A stretch of 64,000 nt of DNA, from positions 23,253,256 to 23,317,255 of the forward strand of contig NC_065557.1 of assembly GCF_022605725.1 (NCBI RefSeq). The letters run 5' to 3'. Below, piece by piece: positions 44,621 to 55,480 of this stretch. The notes below the pieces were generated by a model. That model was not told where the DNA came from, made no database searches, and worked only from the letters and a program-made list of their open reading frames with translations. The stretch comes from Anthonomus grandis grandis (Eukaryota > Arthropoda > Insecta > Coleoptera > Curculionidae). The position numbers were made by a program, and so were the translations under genes. The stretch's first letter is position 1. Each line of letters starts with the position of its first letter.

Positions 44621-44947
44621 CTAGAGTTCTAGTTTACTTTCTAAATTCTCTTCCCATAAAATTTGATGCCACGACATATTTAAAAGATCATTTTCAAAAT
44701 TTAGTTGATTAAAATTTCTAAATGATCTAAAAGAGAATATTCTAGGAGGTGCTTTTTTAATATTAAGAGACATATTAACATATACTAAATTATGGTCAGA
44801 AATTCCATTTGAAGATATCGTTCCACATTGTTTTACTATGTCAAAATTATTGATAAATATAGGATCAATAAGAGTGCTTGAGGTCACATCAAAACGTATA
44901 AATTTCGAATTTACCGATCGGAATGAAATTCGTTGTATCGTGTTCAT
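44621..44947 (-). pseudogene. Endonuclease (EEP) C-terminal part of the CR1-like element
   Basis: Contains FDVTSSTLIDPIF and SNGISDHNLVYVNM. ISDHNLVY has the catalytic Asp-His pair of AP-like endonucleases, and TSSTLID the conserved Asp before it. The N-terminal two thirds of the domain are missing. The link to RT is frameshifted near 44.6 kb. Confidence 0.8.
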
Positions 44948-45041
44948 GGTGCTATATCGTTTTAATTGGCATAGTATGTAGATTATTTCTGTACAAATTT
45001 GAACTGTTCATTTTGTCAATAAAATCTTATATATATATATA

Positions 45042-45371
45042 TGTTATATCCAATTTTCTCACAATAAATGTCACCTTCACAAAGTCACCCAGTCCTTGGT
45101 TCTCACCGGATCAAATAACACTTATCTAAACCAGATAAGTCACTTCCCAGACGCCGGATCAGCAGACACCCACACACACGGTCAACCAAGATGCCTGTTC
45201 CCACTGAATCGGCATATTTTACATATAAATAGGATGACAAAAACTATTGTTTAAGATTTAATTAGATTAGACTCTTTAAGTTAAGTCATGATACTGTAAT
45301 TTTTGAAACTTATAATTTTATACAATAAAAATATTTTTTAAAAAAGTAATTTTAAAATCAGTGATATAACA
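45042..45371. repeat. Solo LTR, 330 bp
   Basis: Starts TGTTATATC and ends GATATAACA, the TG..CA inverted ends of an LTR, flanked by TATA on both sides (45038-45041, 45372-45375). Contains a TATA-like CATATAAATAGG (about 45221-45232) and CAATAAAAAT near 45333. No internal region is attached, so recombination between LTRs is likely. The superfamily is not determinable. The flanking (TA)n makes the duplication less certain. Confidence 0.7.
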
Positions 45372-46210
45372 TATATATAATGTTATATTTGCGTTCGCCA
45401 GGGGTGTCCAAACAAAAGCGTTCTTTTTTTCTTTTTTGTGATGAAAATTTTAATAATAAATTAGACTTAGTGTTTTGTAAGCGTAGAAATAGCGTTGAAC
45501 AGCTGCCGAAATCTTCTGCCTTGTTATTTAGAACGATTTTAGTTGATTCATCATTGTTGTTCGTGCTTATTTACGTATTGATTTTTATTTACATTTGCCA
45601 GGTAGTCATTGCGCATAACGCTACTGCGCAGCCCGAGAATAGATGTGGGAGTAGCCAACTTCCCATACAGATTTTGGGCTACCCAACACTGGCAAGATAT
45701 CTCTCCTTCATCCAGTCTTGTCAAGTTAAACATTTAAACTTGATAAAAAACCTGTGATAATTGCTGAGATTGGGGATGAGCTGATCATTGGGACGGTTAT
45801 AATGGATACTAATGGCTTTGAGTTGAGCTTTAAGCAGATTGTGGGGGTATTCCCATCTTATTTGAGGGAAGTAAACACCACTCGTAGATATTAAATTTTT
45901 ATTTACCCGTGATGTGGAGAATTAGCCATTTGCCGCGAGAGCAGCAACGCAGCACCTTAACGTCTTAATGTACAACCCAAGACTCTCTCTATCTCTCGCC
46001 GTATTTCGCACGTGAACAATGACAAAGAAAAGCGGCCTAGCCGAAGTTACCAAAATTAAAAATGGCTTGATTAAATAGAAATATCACTTAATACAGAGAG
46101 TGTTGAAGATACAAGATAAAAAATTGTTTTGCATTCTTAGAGAGATTACACCGTACGAGTCCTACCTCCGAACCAAGCTAGAATCAAAGAACTAATCAAG
46201 ATCCGGAGGA
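45372..46210. other. Stretch without recognisable gene
   Basis: Several short frames on both strands show no domain. GC-richer patches at 45.60-45.70 and 45.90-46.05 kb may be old repeats. Confidence 0.4.
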
Positions 46211-46245
46211 CTTAATAATAGTAATAATAATAATAATAATAATAA
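46211..46245. repeat. (TAA)n microsatellite, target of the Dong-like element
   Basis: TAATAATAGTAATAATAATA and onward, ending directly at CCCCCGTGGGG. The retrotransposon 5' sequence begins at the last TAA unit. Confidence 0.9.
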
Positions 46246-47764
46246 CCCCCGTGGGGGGCCGGGGTAGAATAGCTTCCTGGTATGTTCTGCCTGTCGTAAA
46301 AGGCGACTAAAAGAACAACCTGGACCACCAGGGTTAAATGGTGGTACACCCATGGAAATGGAGACACGAAGCGGAAGATGCCTTGGAGAAAGGTCACTGC
46401 CTGGGAATCGCCAGGGCATGTCTGGTGCCGGCGCTGGACATGACAGTATGCGGACCGTCGGTGGCAGGGAGTTAAGGAGGCGGCAACCAGTCATTCAAGA
46501 AACTACACCTTCTCCTCTTCAACAACAGAACGACCAGGAGGGCCCAACACCATCACGAGCCCCCCTCGCTGAAGGTGCTGCGCAGGAAATTCAGGCAGCT
46601 CTCACCCAGGCGGGACTACAAAGACAGCGCATGAAATGGACATCTGCGATGAATGAAACCGTCATGCGCAGCTTTTATAAAGTGACCAACTTGGGACGAG
46701 AAATGATCAGCTACAGACAACCTTTACATGCCGAATTTAGGAGAATCTATTCACATCTCCAAGTTACCGAACAGAGAGTAGCAGACCAGTATCGGGTAAT
46801 AATGCGTAATCACCTAACTCCAGAGACAAGACTCAATACCATTAAAGAAGAAATACAAGCGCAAATTAACAACGAACAAGATCCAGCTAACAATGAACCA
46901 GCTGAGGAGCAACCTGTAATAGAAAACGTATTAAATAACACACAGGAACCTAACACTACCGAAAACACCACAAGAGGACAATTCTGAGCTATATCACGAA
47001 CTATCTGCAGAAATGGCACGTGCGATGCTAAAATTTGAGGGAACCAACCCACTGATAAGACCCAAACTTCCGAAAGTAAACTCTTCAAAAAAACTAGGTC
47101 AAATTATGGAACTTTTAAACACCAAAATTCTTCCACCTTATCTTTTAATTATTAATAACATGCAATCTCTTCACCTTTTAGTTTATAGCGCAGCAACTGC
47201 CGTTATTAAAACCATGAAGATTAAGATAAGGATCCACAATGACTCTGCAAGAACGGAGCTCCTGATACCGCCATGGGAGACCAGACTTCAACGAAAAATT
47301 CAGAGGTTTCGAAAAGATATCGGCCAACTAACAGAATATCTGAGGGGTACACGAACAAACAGACTAAAACAGAAAATTGACGAAATTTTGCAGAGAAACA
47401 ACATCCACACTCGGCATGGACCAGAAAATAATACACCTCAACAATGCCTGGATACTCTAAAATAGAAACTTATTTTCAGGGCGCCTACGAAGATACAAGA
47501 TCAGTAATAACCGAAAACGTGACAATCTTCGTTTTGAAAAGGCCGAAAAACTATTTTATAGAGAGCTAAATTCAAAATCAGATCACCCAGATAAGCAATA
47601 CACCACGAAAGAACAAATTCAAGATTTTTGGGCCAGACAACTTGCAACTCAAACAACATGCAATATCAACGCAAGCTGGGTTATTGAAGAGAAACAAAAC
47701 AGTAATAAATATAACCAGATGGAACATCGACCATTTACTATCGAGGAAGTCAACCAGATTATAA
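46246..47764 (+). mobile_element. Dong/R4-clade-like non-LTR retrotransposon, 5' part
   Basis: Begins at CCCCCGTGGGGGGCCGGGGT immediately after (TAA)n. The insect R4-clade element Dong is known for TAA-repeat insertion, so position and protein agree. A 5' block CTGCCTGTCGTAAAAGGCGA is followed by a long N-terminal protein without RT. The element is cut at 47765 by a DNA transposon, and no RT sequence resumes after 50113, so the 3' part is lost. Confidence 0.65.
46352..47760 (+). pseudogene. N-terminal ORF of the Dong-like element, broken
   Basis: Frame 1 (46352-46987): basic start METRSGRCLG, then Gln/Pro-rich sequence, KWTSAMNETVMRSFYKVTNL and HLQVTEQRVADQYRVIMRNH, a Myb-like helical DNA-binding segment. 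It ends at TGA in ENTTRGQF. Frame 2 (47013-47465): GTNPLIRPKLPKV, NTKILPPYLL, IPPWETRLQRKIQRFRKDIG, TEYLRGTRTNRLKQKI. Frame 3 (47478-47760): RRYKISNNRKRDNLRFEKAE, YRELNSK and FTIEEVNQII leading into where RT would begin. The WE.RL..KI...RKDI.QL block is typical of R4/Dong-like proteins. Stops and frameshifts separate the frames. Confidence 0.65.
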
Positions 47765-47766
47765 TA

Positions 47767-50111
47767 CAGGGTGTTCCGTTGATCATGTTACAAACTTCTA
47801 GGGCAGATCGAAAACGTCAAAAGAAAAACAAATGTTCATATAAACATGGGTCCGGAAAAGCTTCCTCAGGGAGCTAGAGCTCTTTGAAAATAACCTTTAA
47901 AAACTAGTTTTTTTTTAATAGCTCCGGAACTACTTTAGCTACCGCAACCAATTTTGGGAGGTAAATTATTATTAGTACGTTTATTCTTTTGAACCTACTA
48001 AATAAAAAAAATATTTAACAGGGGCTTCAGAATCAGGGGGGTGTTTGGTAAATTTAGGCCCATTTCTTTAAGACTTTAATTTCTGCCCGTTGGGGCATTA
48101 GATTATGATGTTCCTAAGCTTTTTACATAAAAAAGGTGCTCTTAGTAGAAGTCGGTAAATGGTAAATATCACCTTTTTTGTGAAAATTGGCCGGAAGCAA
48201 GTTATGAGATACAAAAACGAATTACCTATTATCATTAATAAACAGTTAAAAAAAAATCTGGCGTAAATAAAAAATAAATGTTTAAAAAAAGTTAAGGTAG
48301 CCACTTTATTAAATTGGTACTCAAATTAATTAACTGTCACTTTAATTACCTTGAGGCTTAAAATGGTTAAATGATTTTAAGTGTAATAAAAAAACCAACA
48401 AATTAACAATTTTAGAAACGTAAACAAATTTTATTAAAGATTGGTATTACAAAAATAAACTTAAAATATTAAGTGCTCAAAATGGCGGCCGCCACGATCA
48501 ATACATTTATTGTATCTACGCAGTTACGCAGCATATTAAGGTTGACGTGGTTAAAAATATCAGGCGTGGTTTGGATTACTTCAGCAGCTGCGGAAATTCT
48601 GGCCACCAGGTCTTCTTCTGACTCGACTGGAGTTTCATATACGAGACTTTTCATATGCCCCCAAAGAAAAAAATCTAAGGGTGTCAAATCTGGTGAGCGC
48701 GCTGGCCAGGTGACAGGGCCTCCGCGGCCAATCCAGCGCCTTCCAAAATTTTCATTTATAAACTCGCGGACAATAAGTGAAAAATGAGCTGGCGCTCCAT
48801 CGTGTTATAGCCATAAGTTCTGTCGTATATTTAGGGGCAGATCATCTAATAGTTCTGGCAGTACATTTCTTAAAGAATTTAAATAAATATTTCCCGTTAA
48901 ACGAGGAGGCAACATAATTGGACCAATTCAGCGTTTTCCAACAATGCCGGCCCACATATTGACCGAAAACTTATGTTGATAGCTCCTAAAATGAATACTT
49001 TAAGGGTTTTCCTCACACAACACATGATTATTCTTAGAATTAAAAATGCCTTCTTTTGTAAATAAAGCCTCGTCAGTAAAAAGGACATATTTTGGAAATT
49101 GAGGTTTTTCTGTACACCGGTCAAGAAACCACTGGCAAAAGTTCACGCGGGGCATAAAATCATTGGGTCCTTATGATTGCACCTTTTGCAGGTGGTAGGG
49201 CCGAAGAAGCTGTTCCTTAACAACGTTCCATACCCGAACATGATTTACATGCATCGCATCAGCTACTGCTCGAGTACTTACTGATGGGTTATCTTCAAAT
49301 CGCTGAAGCACTTCCTCCTCAAAATCTGGGATTCGGATGTTCCTTTGCGCGCCATTATCTTGGCGTTTTATTTTAACGGAGCCAGTCTCCCTGAGCCGTT
49401 GATTGACCCTTTTAAAAAGTGTGTGAGCTGGGATTCGCCTTTCGGGAAATCGCTCTTCATATAGTCGAGAAGCAGCTCTACCATTACATCGAACTTCCCC
49501 ATAAATTAAAAGCATATCGGCGTATTCAGCAAAAGTGTAATCTTCCATTACTTAACCGTAATAAAAAGGGAATTAATGTCATGTAAAAAATACTGACAGT
49601 GACAAATTTAAAAAGTACTGACAGTGGCAATGAATTAGCATTATTATTATTATTAAAATAATGAATTCAGGTGCTGTATCTTAGTTTGGTTTTAGTCAAT
49701 TTCCACAAAAACGGTGATATTTACCGACTTTTACTAAGAGCACCTTTTTTATGTAAAAAGCATAGGAACATCATAATCTAATGCCCAAACGGGCAGAAAT
49801 TAAAATCTTAAAGAAATGGGCCTAAATTTACCAAATACCCCCTGATTCTGAAGCTCCTGGTAAATATTTTTTTTATTTAGTAGGTTCAAAAGAATAAACT
49901 TACTAACAATAATCTACCTCCCAAAATTGGTTGCGGTAACTAAAGTAGTTCCGGAGCTATTAAAAAAAAACTAGTTTTCAAAGGTTATTTTCAAAGAGCT
50001 CTAGCTCCTTGAGGAAGCTTTTCCGGACCCATGTTTATATGAACTTTTGTTTTTCTTTTGACGTTTTCTATCTGCCTTAGAACTTTGTAACATGATCAAC
50101 GGAACACCCTG
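47767..50111 (-). mobile_element. 2.35 kb DNA transposon with 420-bp TIRs inserted in the Dong-like element
   Basis: TIRs (47767 to about 48190, and about 49700 to 50111) start CAGGGTGTTCCGTTGATCAT and are flanked by TA (47765-47766, 50112-50113). They differ by scattered substitutions only. One transposase on the - strand fills the middle. Same superfamily as the element at 19.57 kb but not the same family: TIRs and HTH differ. Confidence 0.92.
48469..49548 (-). pseudogene. Transposase (DUF4817-type HTH plus DDE), four in-frame stops
   Basis: A single frame of 360 codons. N-terminus: MEDYTFAEYADMLLIYGEVR, then CNGRAASRLYEERFPERRIP, the DUF4817-type HTH, then HTLFKRVNQRLRETGSV and a second HTH (NPSVSTRAVADAMHVNHVRV). 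Catalytic part: YVLFTDEALFT (first Asp-Glu), HDGAPAHFS (second Asp) and WPARSPDLTPLDFFLWGHMK (third acidic site region). Stops lie after LQKVQS, after LCEENP, at GKR*IGP and at LWL*HDG (probably CAA to TAA). With no frameshifts, the copy has decayed only by point mutation. Confidence 0.9.
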
Positions 50112-50113
50112 TA

Positions 50114-51170
50114 TAATACTATTCCTTACAACTATACTATAAAATAATACTATTCCTTAATAAAATATGAAGCATTTTTTTTTCATAAAATATGATAAAA
50201 TACTCAAAATTCACTCAAATGACTCAACCTTTTTTTTTTTCAAACAAAAACTAAATAAAAAACATAGAGCTTCTCATGACTATCTCATTTATTTATACAA
50301 TCCTTCCATACAGAATCTTTACATAATCCTTGGCAGAGCTGGAATCCTTATAAATCACAAATTAATTTCCATGTAATATTTTTAAAGGTTTCATGTCAAG
50401 ATAACATTTTACAAGATGACATCAGCTTTTGCCTGCGGTATTGCAATTTCAATTTTTTTAGAAGCGATTTTAGGAATAAGAATTTTAACAATTTTTTTTT
50501 GCTTTGTTAGTTGTTATTTTTGGGCTTAGAATAACATATATCTATTTCTACTTTTTATTTTTAATCCAAAATCTACAAACACTAATAAGTTAAATTAACA
50601 TTATTATTTGTGTTTATATTTAGCTGAAAATTTCCTCTTTTGAAAATGCTTATAAACTTGACAACAGAGAGTCGATCAATATGTTTGTAAACAAAACAAC
50701 TCCCTTGCCCCTGTGCACATGTTAAACTCAAAGTTGTTGTTTACTAAATCTAGCCTTTCAATGAATGATCTAAGTGTAAACACCAACTTTAAAACACGAA
50801 AAATATTAGGTTTGTTCCAAGCGACATAGAAACCTTAGATTGTAGGGTCACTATTTTGCGCACTAAGTGTATATATGTTGCGCAGTACTTAAAATTCTTT
50901 TTCAGCTCAATCAAGCGGCACCGTACATTGTATGGTTTTCATACCAATTCAAATTTTGTTAACATCTTTAGTTTTACGAAAAAGTAGCACAGTGTCACAA
51001 AAACCGCAACTCTCTATCTCAAAAAATAACGGAGATATCCCGCAAAAGTACCCAAAATGGGACACCCTGTACATACATCTTATTGATAAGTAGTTGATGA
51101 GTTGGTACAGATTACGATAATACAATAATTAAATAAGGGAGAGTATATCTAATGCTAGCCATTCAATTAC
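50114..51170. other. Stretch after the nested insertion
   Basis: No RT sequence continuing the Dong-like element was found here. At 51052-51070 CAAAATGGGACACCCTGTAC looks like the right end of another TACAGGGTGT-type element. Otherwise AT-rich and non-coding. Confidence 0.45.
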
Positions 51171-51199
51171 TACAATGTATAAGTAATAAAAATAAACAA

Positions 51200-53200
51200 T
51201 AAATATTCTAGCTCTAACATGTATGTTACTGATTATCTAATAGAACGCCTTACTTTTGTTTTAAATCTATAAATGGAATTAGACATATATCAGTTATATC
51301 GAATGATAGCGCGTTAATGACATGACAAATATTATAAAAGAATGATTTTTTGAAAAATTCATTTTTGTGTTTGGAAATAGTTTGGAAAAATTTATTTCTT
51401 TAATTTAAGTGGTGAATGTCTGTCCGAATTGTAATTTTGTTGTATAGATAGGCAAGACTGCGATATTTCATAAATTTATAAAATAGCACGTTGGAATGTA
51501 GCTTACGTCTGTTAAACATATTAAGCTACTTAAGATCATTAAGCTTATGTGATACATGACTTTGCCTATTAATACCATAAATAAAACGAATATATTAGTT
51601 TCGCATTTTTTGAACTCTATAGGAGCCTTGACCATGTAGACAAGCTACATAAATCACATCACAATTATTAAAATTTAACAATACAAGAGAGTTGTATAGC
51701 TCACGTTTAATATTCAGATCTAAGTAATGTCTATGAGGGTACATGGTTTCTAGCACAATATGAATTTTTAAGATTATTTGATATGACCACTAAAATTTAG
51801 TTGTAAACCAAGTATTAAATCTAAACTCTTGGTATTCTCAACCACTTGAATTTTCTGATTTTCAACAAATAAAAAAAAAACTCATAAATTTATTTGAACT
51901 TTACTTCCAAAGAGAATAACTACACATTTTTTAGGGTTTAATTTTACGTTTACTAGAGATTTTAACAAGTGCATCAAGATCAGAGTACCAAAATAAAGCA
52001 TGTTGAAGAAATACTAAATAGTAGTGGTTCCAATATACTACCTTGGGGCAATCCATTAAGAACCAAAAGCCAACTTGAAAAATTGTCATTAATTTTTACC
52101 ATTTTAACGTTATTAGTTAGAAATGTCTTTATTAAAACTATAACATGATTTGAGAATCGCGCGCAAATTATATACACTTGGAAACCCAGTTTGCTGAATG
52201 GGTAATATTGAAAATCTATTAATATGGTCATATTTTGGACATAGTTGGTAGCACACTAATGTATCGAAAATGTGTATAGTGAGTAGGATTACTTATTTTT
52301 GGAAAGGGTAAGACAATGCCTTCCTTCCAATAATTAGGAAAATGGTTAGTTTCTAAACGTTTATTTATCATGTGTGTAATATACTCACAAATATGAGGAC
52401 AACAAACCCCAAGAAAAGTTATTTTAAGAGCGTCTGATACAAAGGCTTTCCTTTTTATTTTTTTTTTATCATAATATCTCATAATTTTCTACTGACCTGA
52501 ACTACAAAGACAAATCTAAACCATCTTTTTTATTAGTTAAATAAATATTTCAAAGTTGTTGATCTAAAGGCTGATTTGAGATAGTAAACTTTATAAAAAA
52601 AGTTGTTAAATTTATTAACATCATTAAACTGCACCGCAATATCTTTTTTCTTCAAGGCAATTAGTTTATTTATTTTTTTTTATTAGTTTATTCCTCTTTT
52701 TCTGGATGTTTAGTGCGTTTAAATTGTTGAAGAGCTGCATCTTTTAATTTCAGAATTTTCCTAATATTCTCTCTAATCCAAGGTAAGAATGTTTTGTAGG
52801 CAAAATAATTGTTTTAAGAGGAGCGTGAATATCAAATAGGCTAGTTATAGCGTTATTAAAAATTAAACTTTTTGATTAATATCAACGATATGGTAAACAT
52901 TATTAAATGGTATCGATTGAAGATTATGTAAAAATAAGTTAAAGTTTTTAGATTTCTAGAAATGATCAGTATTCAATATTAAAGTAATAATAATAATATC
53001 AATATTAAAGTCTCCTATACAAAATATGTTGTCATACAAAGAAAAGAAATTCGAAACAATGTCCTCTATTTTGTTTACAAACTGCTGAATATTCGATCTA
53101 GGTGGTCTATAATTTTTTCCAATAACAAAATGTTCTTTCTTTATTGTAATTTTTGCCCAAATACACTCTAAAAACTCATGATTCTCTGAAAAGAGAGCTT
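51200..53200 (-). mobile_element. Decayed CR1/jockey-like retrotransposon
   Basis: In - direction: endonuclease remnant at about 53.13-52.99 kb (YRPPRSNIQQFVNKIEDIVS, FCIGDFNID), RT remnants at 52.48-52.23 and 52.23-51.98 kb, and a C-terminal-domain remnant at 51.73-51.42 kb (RELYNSLVLLNFNNCDVIYV, YGINRQSHVSHKL, RRKLHSN). The C-terminal part parallels the 42-45 kb element (DTLVLSHFNYGDFIYG, RRKLHLSNF), so they belong to one broad clade. Stops are frequent. Confidence 0.7.
51980..52482 (-). pseudogene. Reverse transcriptase remnants
   Basis: 52482-52228: ALKITFLGVCCPHICEYITH, LPFPKISNPTHYTHFRYISV, LPTMSKI, equivalent to the palm entry block. 52231-51980: LPQGSILEPLLF, the G.PQGS..GPLLF motif with Gly-Val and Gly-Pro partly lost. 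The YADD motif is not readable. Confidence 0.7.
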
Positions 53201-53810
53201 ATTGCAACTAATACATGTTAATGTGCATGTAAGTTCAATAAATTTACTGCTTTTTTTTAAATTATATCATTATTTTTTTATGGGCTTAGGTTTCCAGGTT
53301 GGTTGGACATTAAATATGACACATATTTTTTTTGAATTATTGATTTGAAATTATTTTTTTTAATAATGTCATGCATTGGATTTGTTTTTTTTTTTGTTAA
53401 ATTTTATTTTTGATGCGGCTTCCTGAGAGAGTTTTTATCTGATAAAAAATTAAATTATACCTTATATTTTTTAGTAGTATAGTCAGTATTAGTCTATAAT
53501 GGCACTGCTGACTAAATTCTCATACTACATATTGTACCGTTAAATGGCCCAGACTGCAGCTGAAAGCAATTATTTTATATGAATCTTCAGTATTATTACT
53601 AATTATTAATGAGAGTTATAAACTTAATAATTTGATAATATATCTGCAAACTTGATTATTGTATTCCTTTTTTAATTACAGGTCCTAAAAATAATTGAGA
53701 CTCTCTAAGAGCTCAATGCCGAAAATACTTATTAAAATTAAAAACTAAAACTAGCCAAGCAGCACCGAAAATTTTAAAATGGCGGTATTGTTATCACATG
53801 CAATTCCTCA

Positions 53811-54210
53811 ATGACTTTGTTAATATTAATAGGCCATGAAAGTCATCAGTTATTGATAAAGACAGTGAGAAAATTGAAATTTGGAACAAGGATTCATCAG
53901 GTGCAAACCAGCTTTGTTAGATGCGATGAGAATGAGAATGTTGAACTGACGAGAAATATCAGTAACACATGTACTAAAGCTACCCCGACAACTTCAAAAG
54001 TGAAAAATCGACCAGGCTATACCCAACAAGAAAACGCATCATCCACTTTAATGACATACATTTTAGAAAAAAAAATATCAAGAACGGACCATTTATCCAA
54101 TAGAACATTTCTTCTCTTTGATGGCTATTGATCAACATCTCCATCTTATTTTTCAACACCATCGTCGCAATATTCATACATGCATCAATAGGTAACTCCT
54201 CTACTCGCAT
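53811..54210 (+). pseudogene. Possible MADF/BESS-type partner protein of the Harbinger element
   Basis: The frame includes TSFVRCDENENVELTRNISN, ENASSTLMTYILEKK and, in another frame, a tail like FLLSMAIDQHLHLIFQHH. The S..LM.YI..KK spacing before a helical C-terminus is seen in the DNA-binding partner of Harbinger nucleases. Weak on its own; position opposite the nuclease helps. Confidence 0.35.
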
Positions 54211-54419
54211 TCATATATGGTGATTCCATGCCATATTTCAACAAGTTGAAAATCATTCGTCACAAAATTCATATGACTTACAACCAACAAACAACAGTAA
54301 TAATAATAAAAATTAATATATATTATATTAATATAATATTTCTTTCAATTTTATTATACGTACTTAATTAATTAGTATTATGTTAATCTTTGTTTGGTAG
54401 TATTAGATATTTTAATAAT

Positions 54420-54680
54420 GAAAATAATTACAATTTTTCTCGTGGAGAAATAGTCTAACGAAAAGTAGTATTTTTCTTCGAAATTTTATCTTCTATTTTT
54501 TGAAGAACCGACAGTATTGTATACATTTTTCCTCTTTAGTAAGTGACGATAGAAACTGTGGTTCCTCTTCTTCTTGATATTTGCTTTTTTCTTATTTTGA
54601 TTTTCTTCATCAAGCAAAATAGCCATAATGGCTAGATCGTCACAATCAAAATTGAATGTCAAGTTTCACGAAAAATGAAA
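54420..54680 (-). pseudogene. HARBI1-like transposase N-terminus
   Basis: Reads NFDCDDLAIMAILLDEENQN then, after a frameshift, SLTKEEKCIQYCRFFKK and TISPREKL before a stop. These match the DEE..N, L..DE.KF..YFRM..  and ISPEE.L.VTLRFLA blocks at the start of insect HARBI1-type nucleases. The DDE domain is missing. Confidence 0.65.
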
Positions 54681-54959
54681 AATCTATATACGTGTTCACG
54701 CAGCTCAAAATGGTGATGAATCATCCAGACTGCACGAGAACCAATGCTAGACTGAAAATATAGATGTCTGAAGGACCGAGAGTGGACCGTCATCGGCATC
54801 ATAGTGTGAATCCAGCCTAACTATGCGGACTTTGTTTATGGTCCCTGCCTTATACAAATATCAAACTTACAGAATTCAAAACATGTGTTGCCGTTTTATA
54901 TTTAATTGAACAAAATATGATAGTATCAGAGAATCAATGAAATTGAGTGGCTAAATATG

Positions 54960-55358
54960 TCAAGTAGTAGGCTCTTTTACCCGGGTACATCTTTTAATAA
55001 AACTATGAATTGTGTGTGAAGCTAGCGTCCGATCGATATTCAGTGACCAAGTCGAGAACGTAGCATATGTCGTTGCCAGCAAGCTATTGTTATGGATAAC
55101 CCATCTAGGAATCTTTGGGTCTCTTTTATGTTTGAATCTTGGACGGTCCATCAACTCATGGAGGCATGGCCGGAATTTTTCCATGTGCATTGTCAATAGT
55201 ACTTTGTCTCGGAGGAACTTTAAGCAATCACTAATATCCATCCAATACCCATATTCCTTATGGATGAAATGCATGACATTGTAAACTGTAAGAATTTCGT
55301 ATTCAACGCTAAATAAGAGATCCTCGAGCTTTTTGTCACTGTAGGAGCTGAAGTTCAC
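54960..55358 (-). pseudogene. Unrecognised conserved-looking protein fragment
   Basis: A 132-codon frame with ordinary protein composition: MNFSSYSDKKLEDLLFSVEY, EYGYWMDISDCLKFLRDKVL, MEKFRPCLHELMDRPRFKHK, then SLLATTYATFSTWSLNIDRT. I do not recognise the family. A second, inverted copy of its RDKVLL..HM.KF.P.L.ELMD.PR block lies at 55378-55470, so it is repeated and not random. It could be part of a host gene family or a transposon protein. Confidence 0.5.
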
Positions 55359-55375
55359 AAGACGGAACTGAATGG

Positions 55376-55472
55376 GTTGATGTATAAAGAATTATATTGA
55401 CAATACACATGAGAAAGTTCCTGCCACGCCTCTATGAGCTGATGGACAATCCAAGACTGAAGTCTGAAAGTA
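55376..55472 (+). pseudogene. Second, inverted copy of the unknown protein fragment
   Basis: Reads RIILTIHMRKFLPRLYELMD, NPRLKSES and is cut by the hAT element at 55481. About 19 of 31 residues match the - strand fragment next door. A stop precedes RII. The remainder after the hAT (from 58758) does not obviously continue the match beyond a few codons. Confidence 0.5.
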
Positions 55473-55480
55473 CTCCCGAT

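Larger units (their letters stand above)
42105..45030 (-). mobile_element. CR1/jockey-like non-LTR retrotransposon, near full ORF2
   Basis: In the - direction: endonuclease end (44947-44621), reverse transcriptase (44573-43335), C-terminal domain (43380-42673), a 3' UTR and a (TTA)n tail seen as (AAT)n at 42106-42131. The 5' end is truncated inside the endonuclease near 45.03 kb, as is common for non-LTR elements. Frameshifts near 44.6 and 43.34 kb make it inactive. It is the best-preserved retrotransposon in the window. Confidence 0.85.
53800..54815. mobile_element. PIF/Harbinger element remnant
   Basis: A - strand nuclease N-terminus (54.42-54.68 kb) faces a + strand helical protein (53.81-54.2 kb), the two-gene arrangement of PIF/Harbinger. 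A possible right terminus is GTCATCGGCATCATAGTGTG and AATCCAGCC at about 54.79-54.82 kb. No matching left terminus was seen. This is a different copy from that at 12.1 kb and preserves another part. Confidence 0.5.

Noticed and set aside
46192..46494. Antisense frames ending in runs of Leu or Tyr
   Set aside because: They translate the (TAA)n microsatellite; artefact.
53980..54210. 76-codon - strand frame
   Set aside because: Antisense of the + strand Harbinger partner remnant; no homology of its own.
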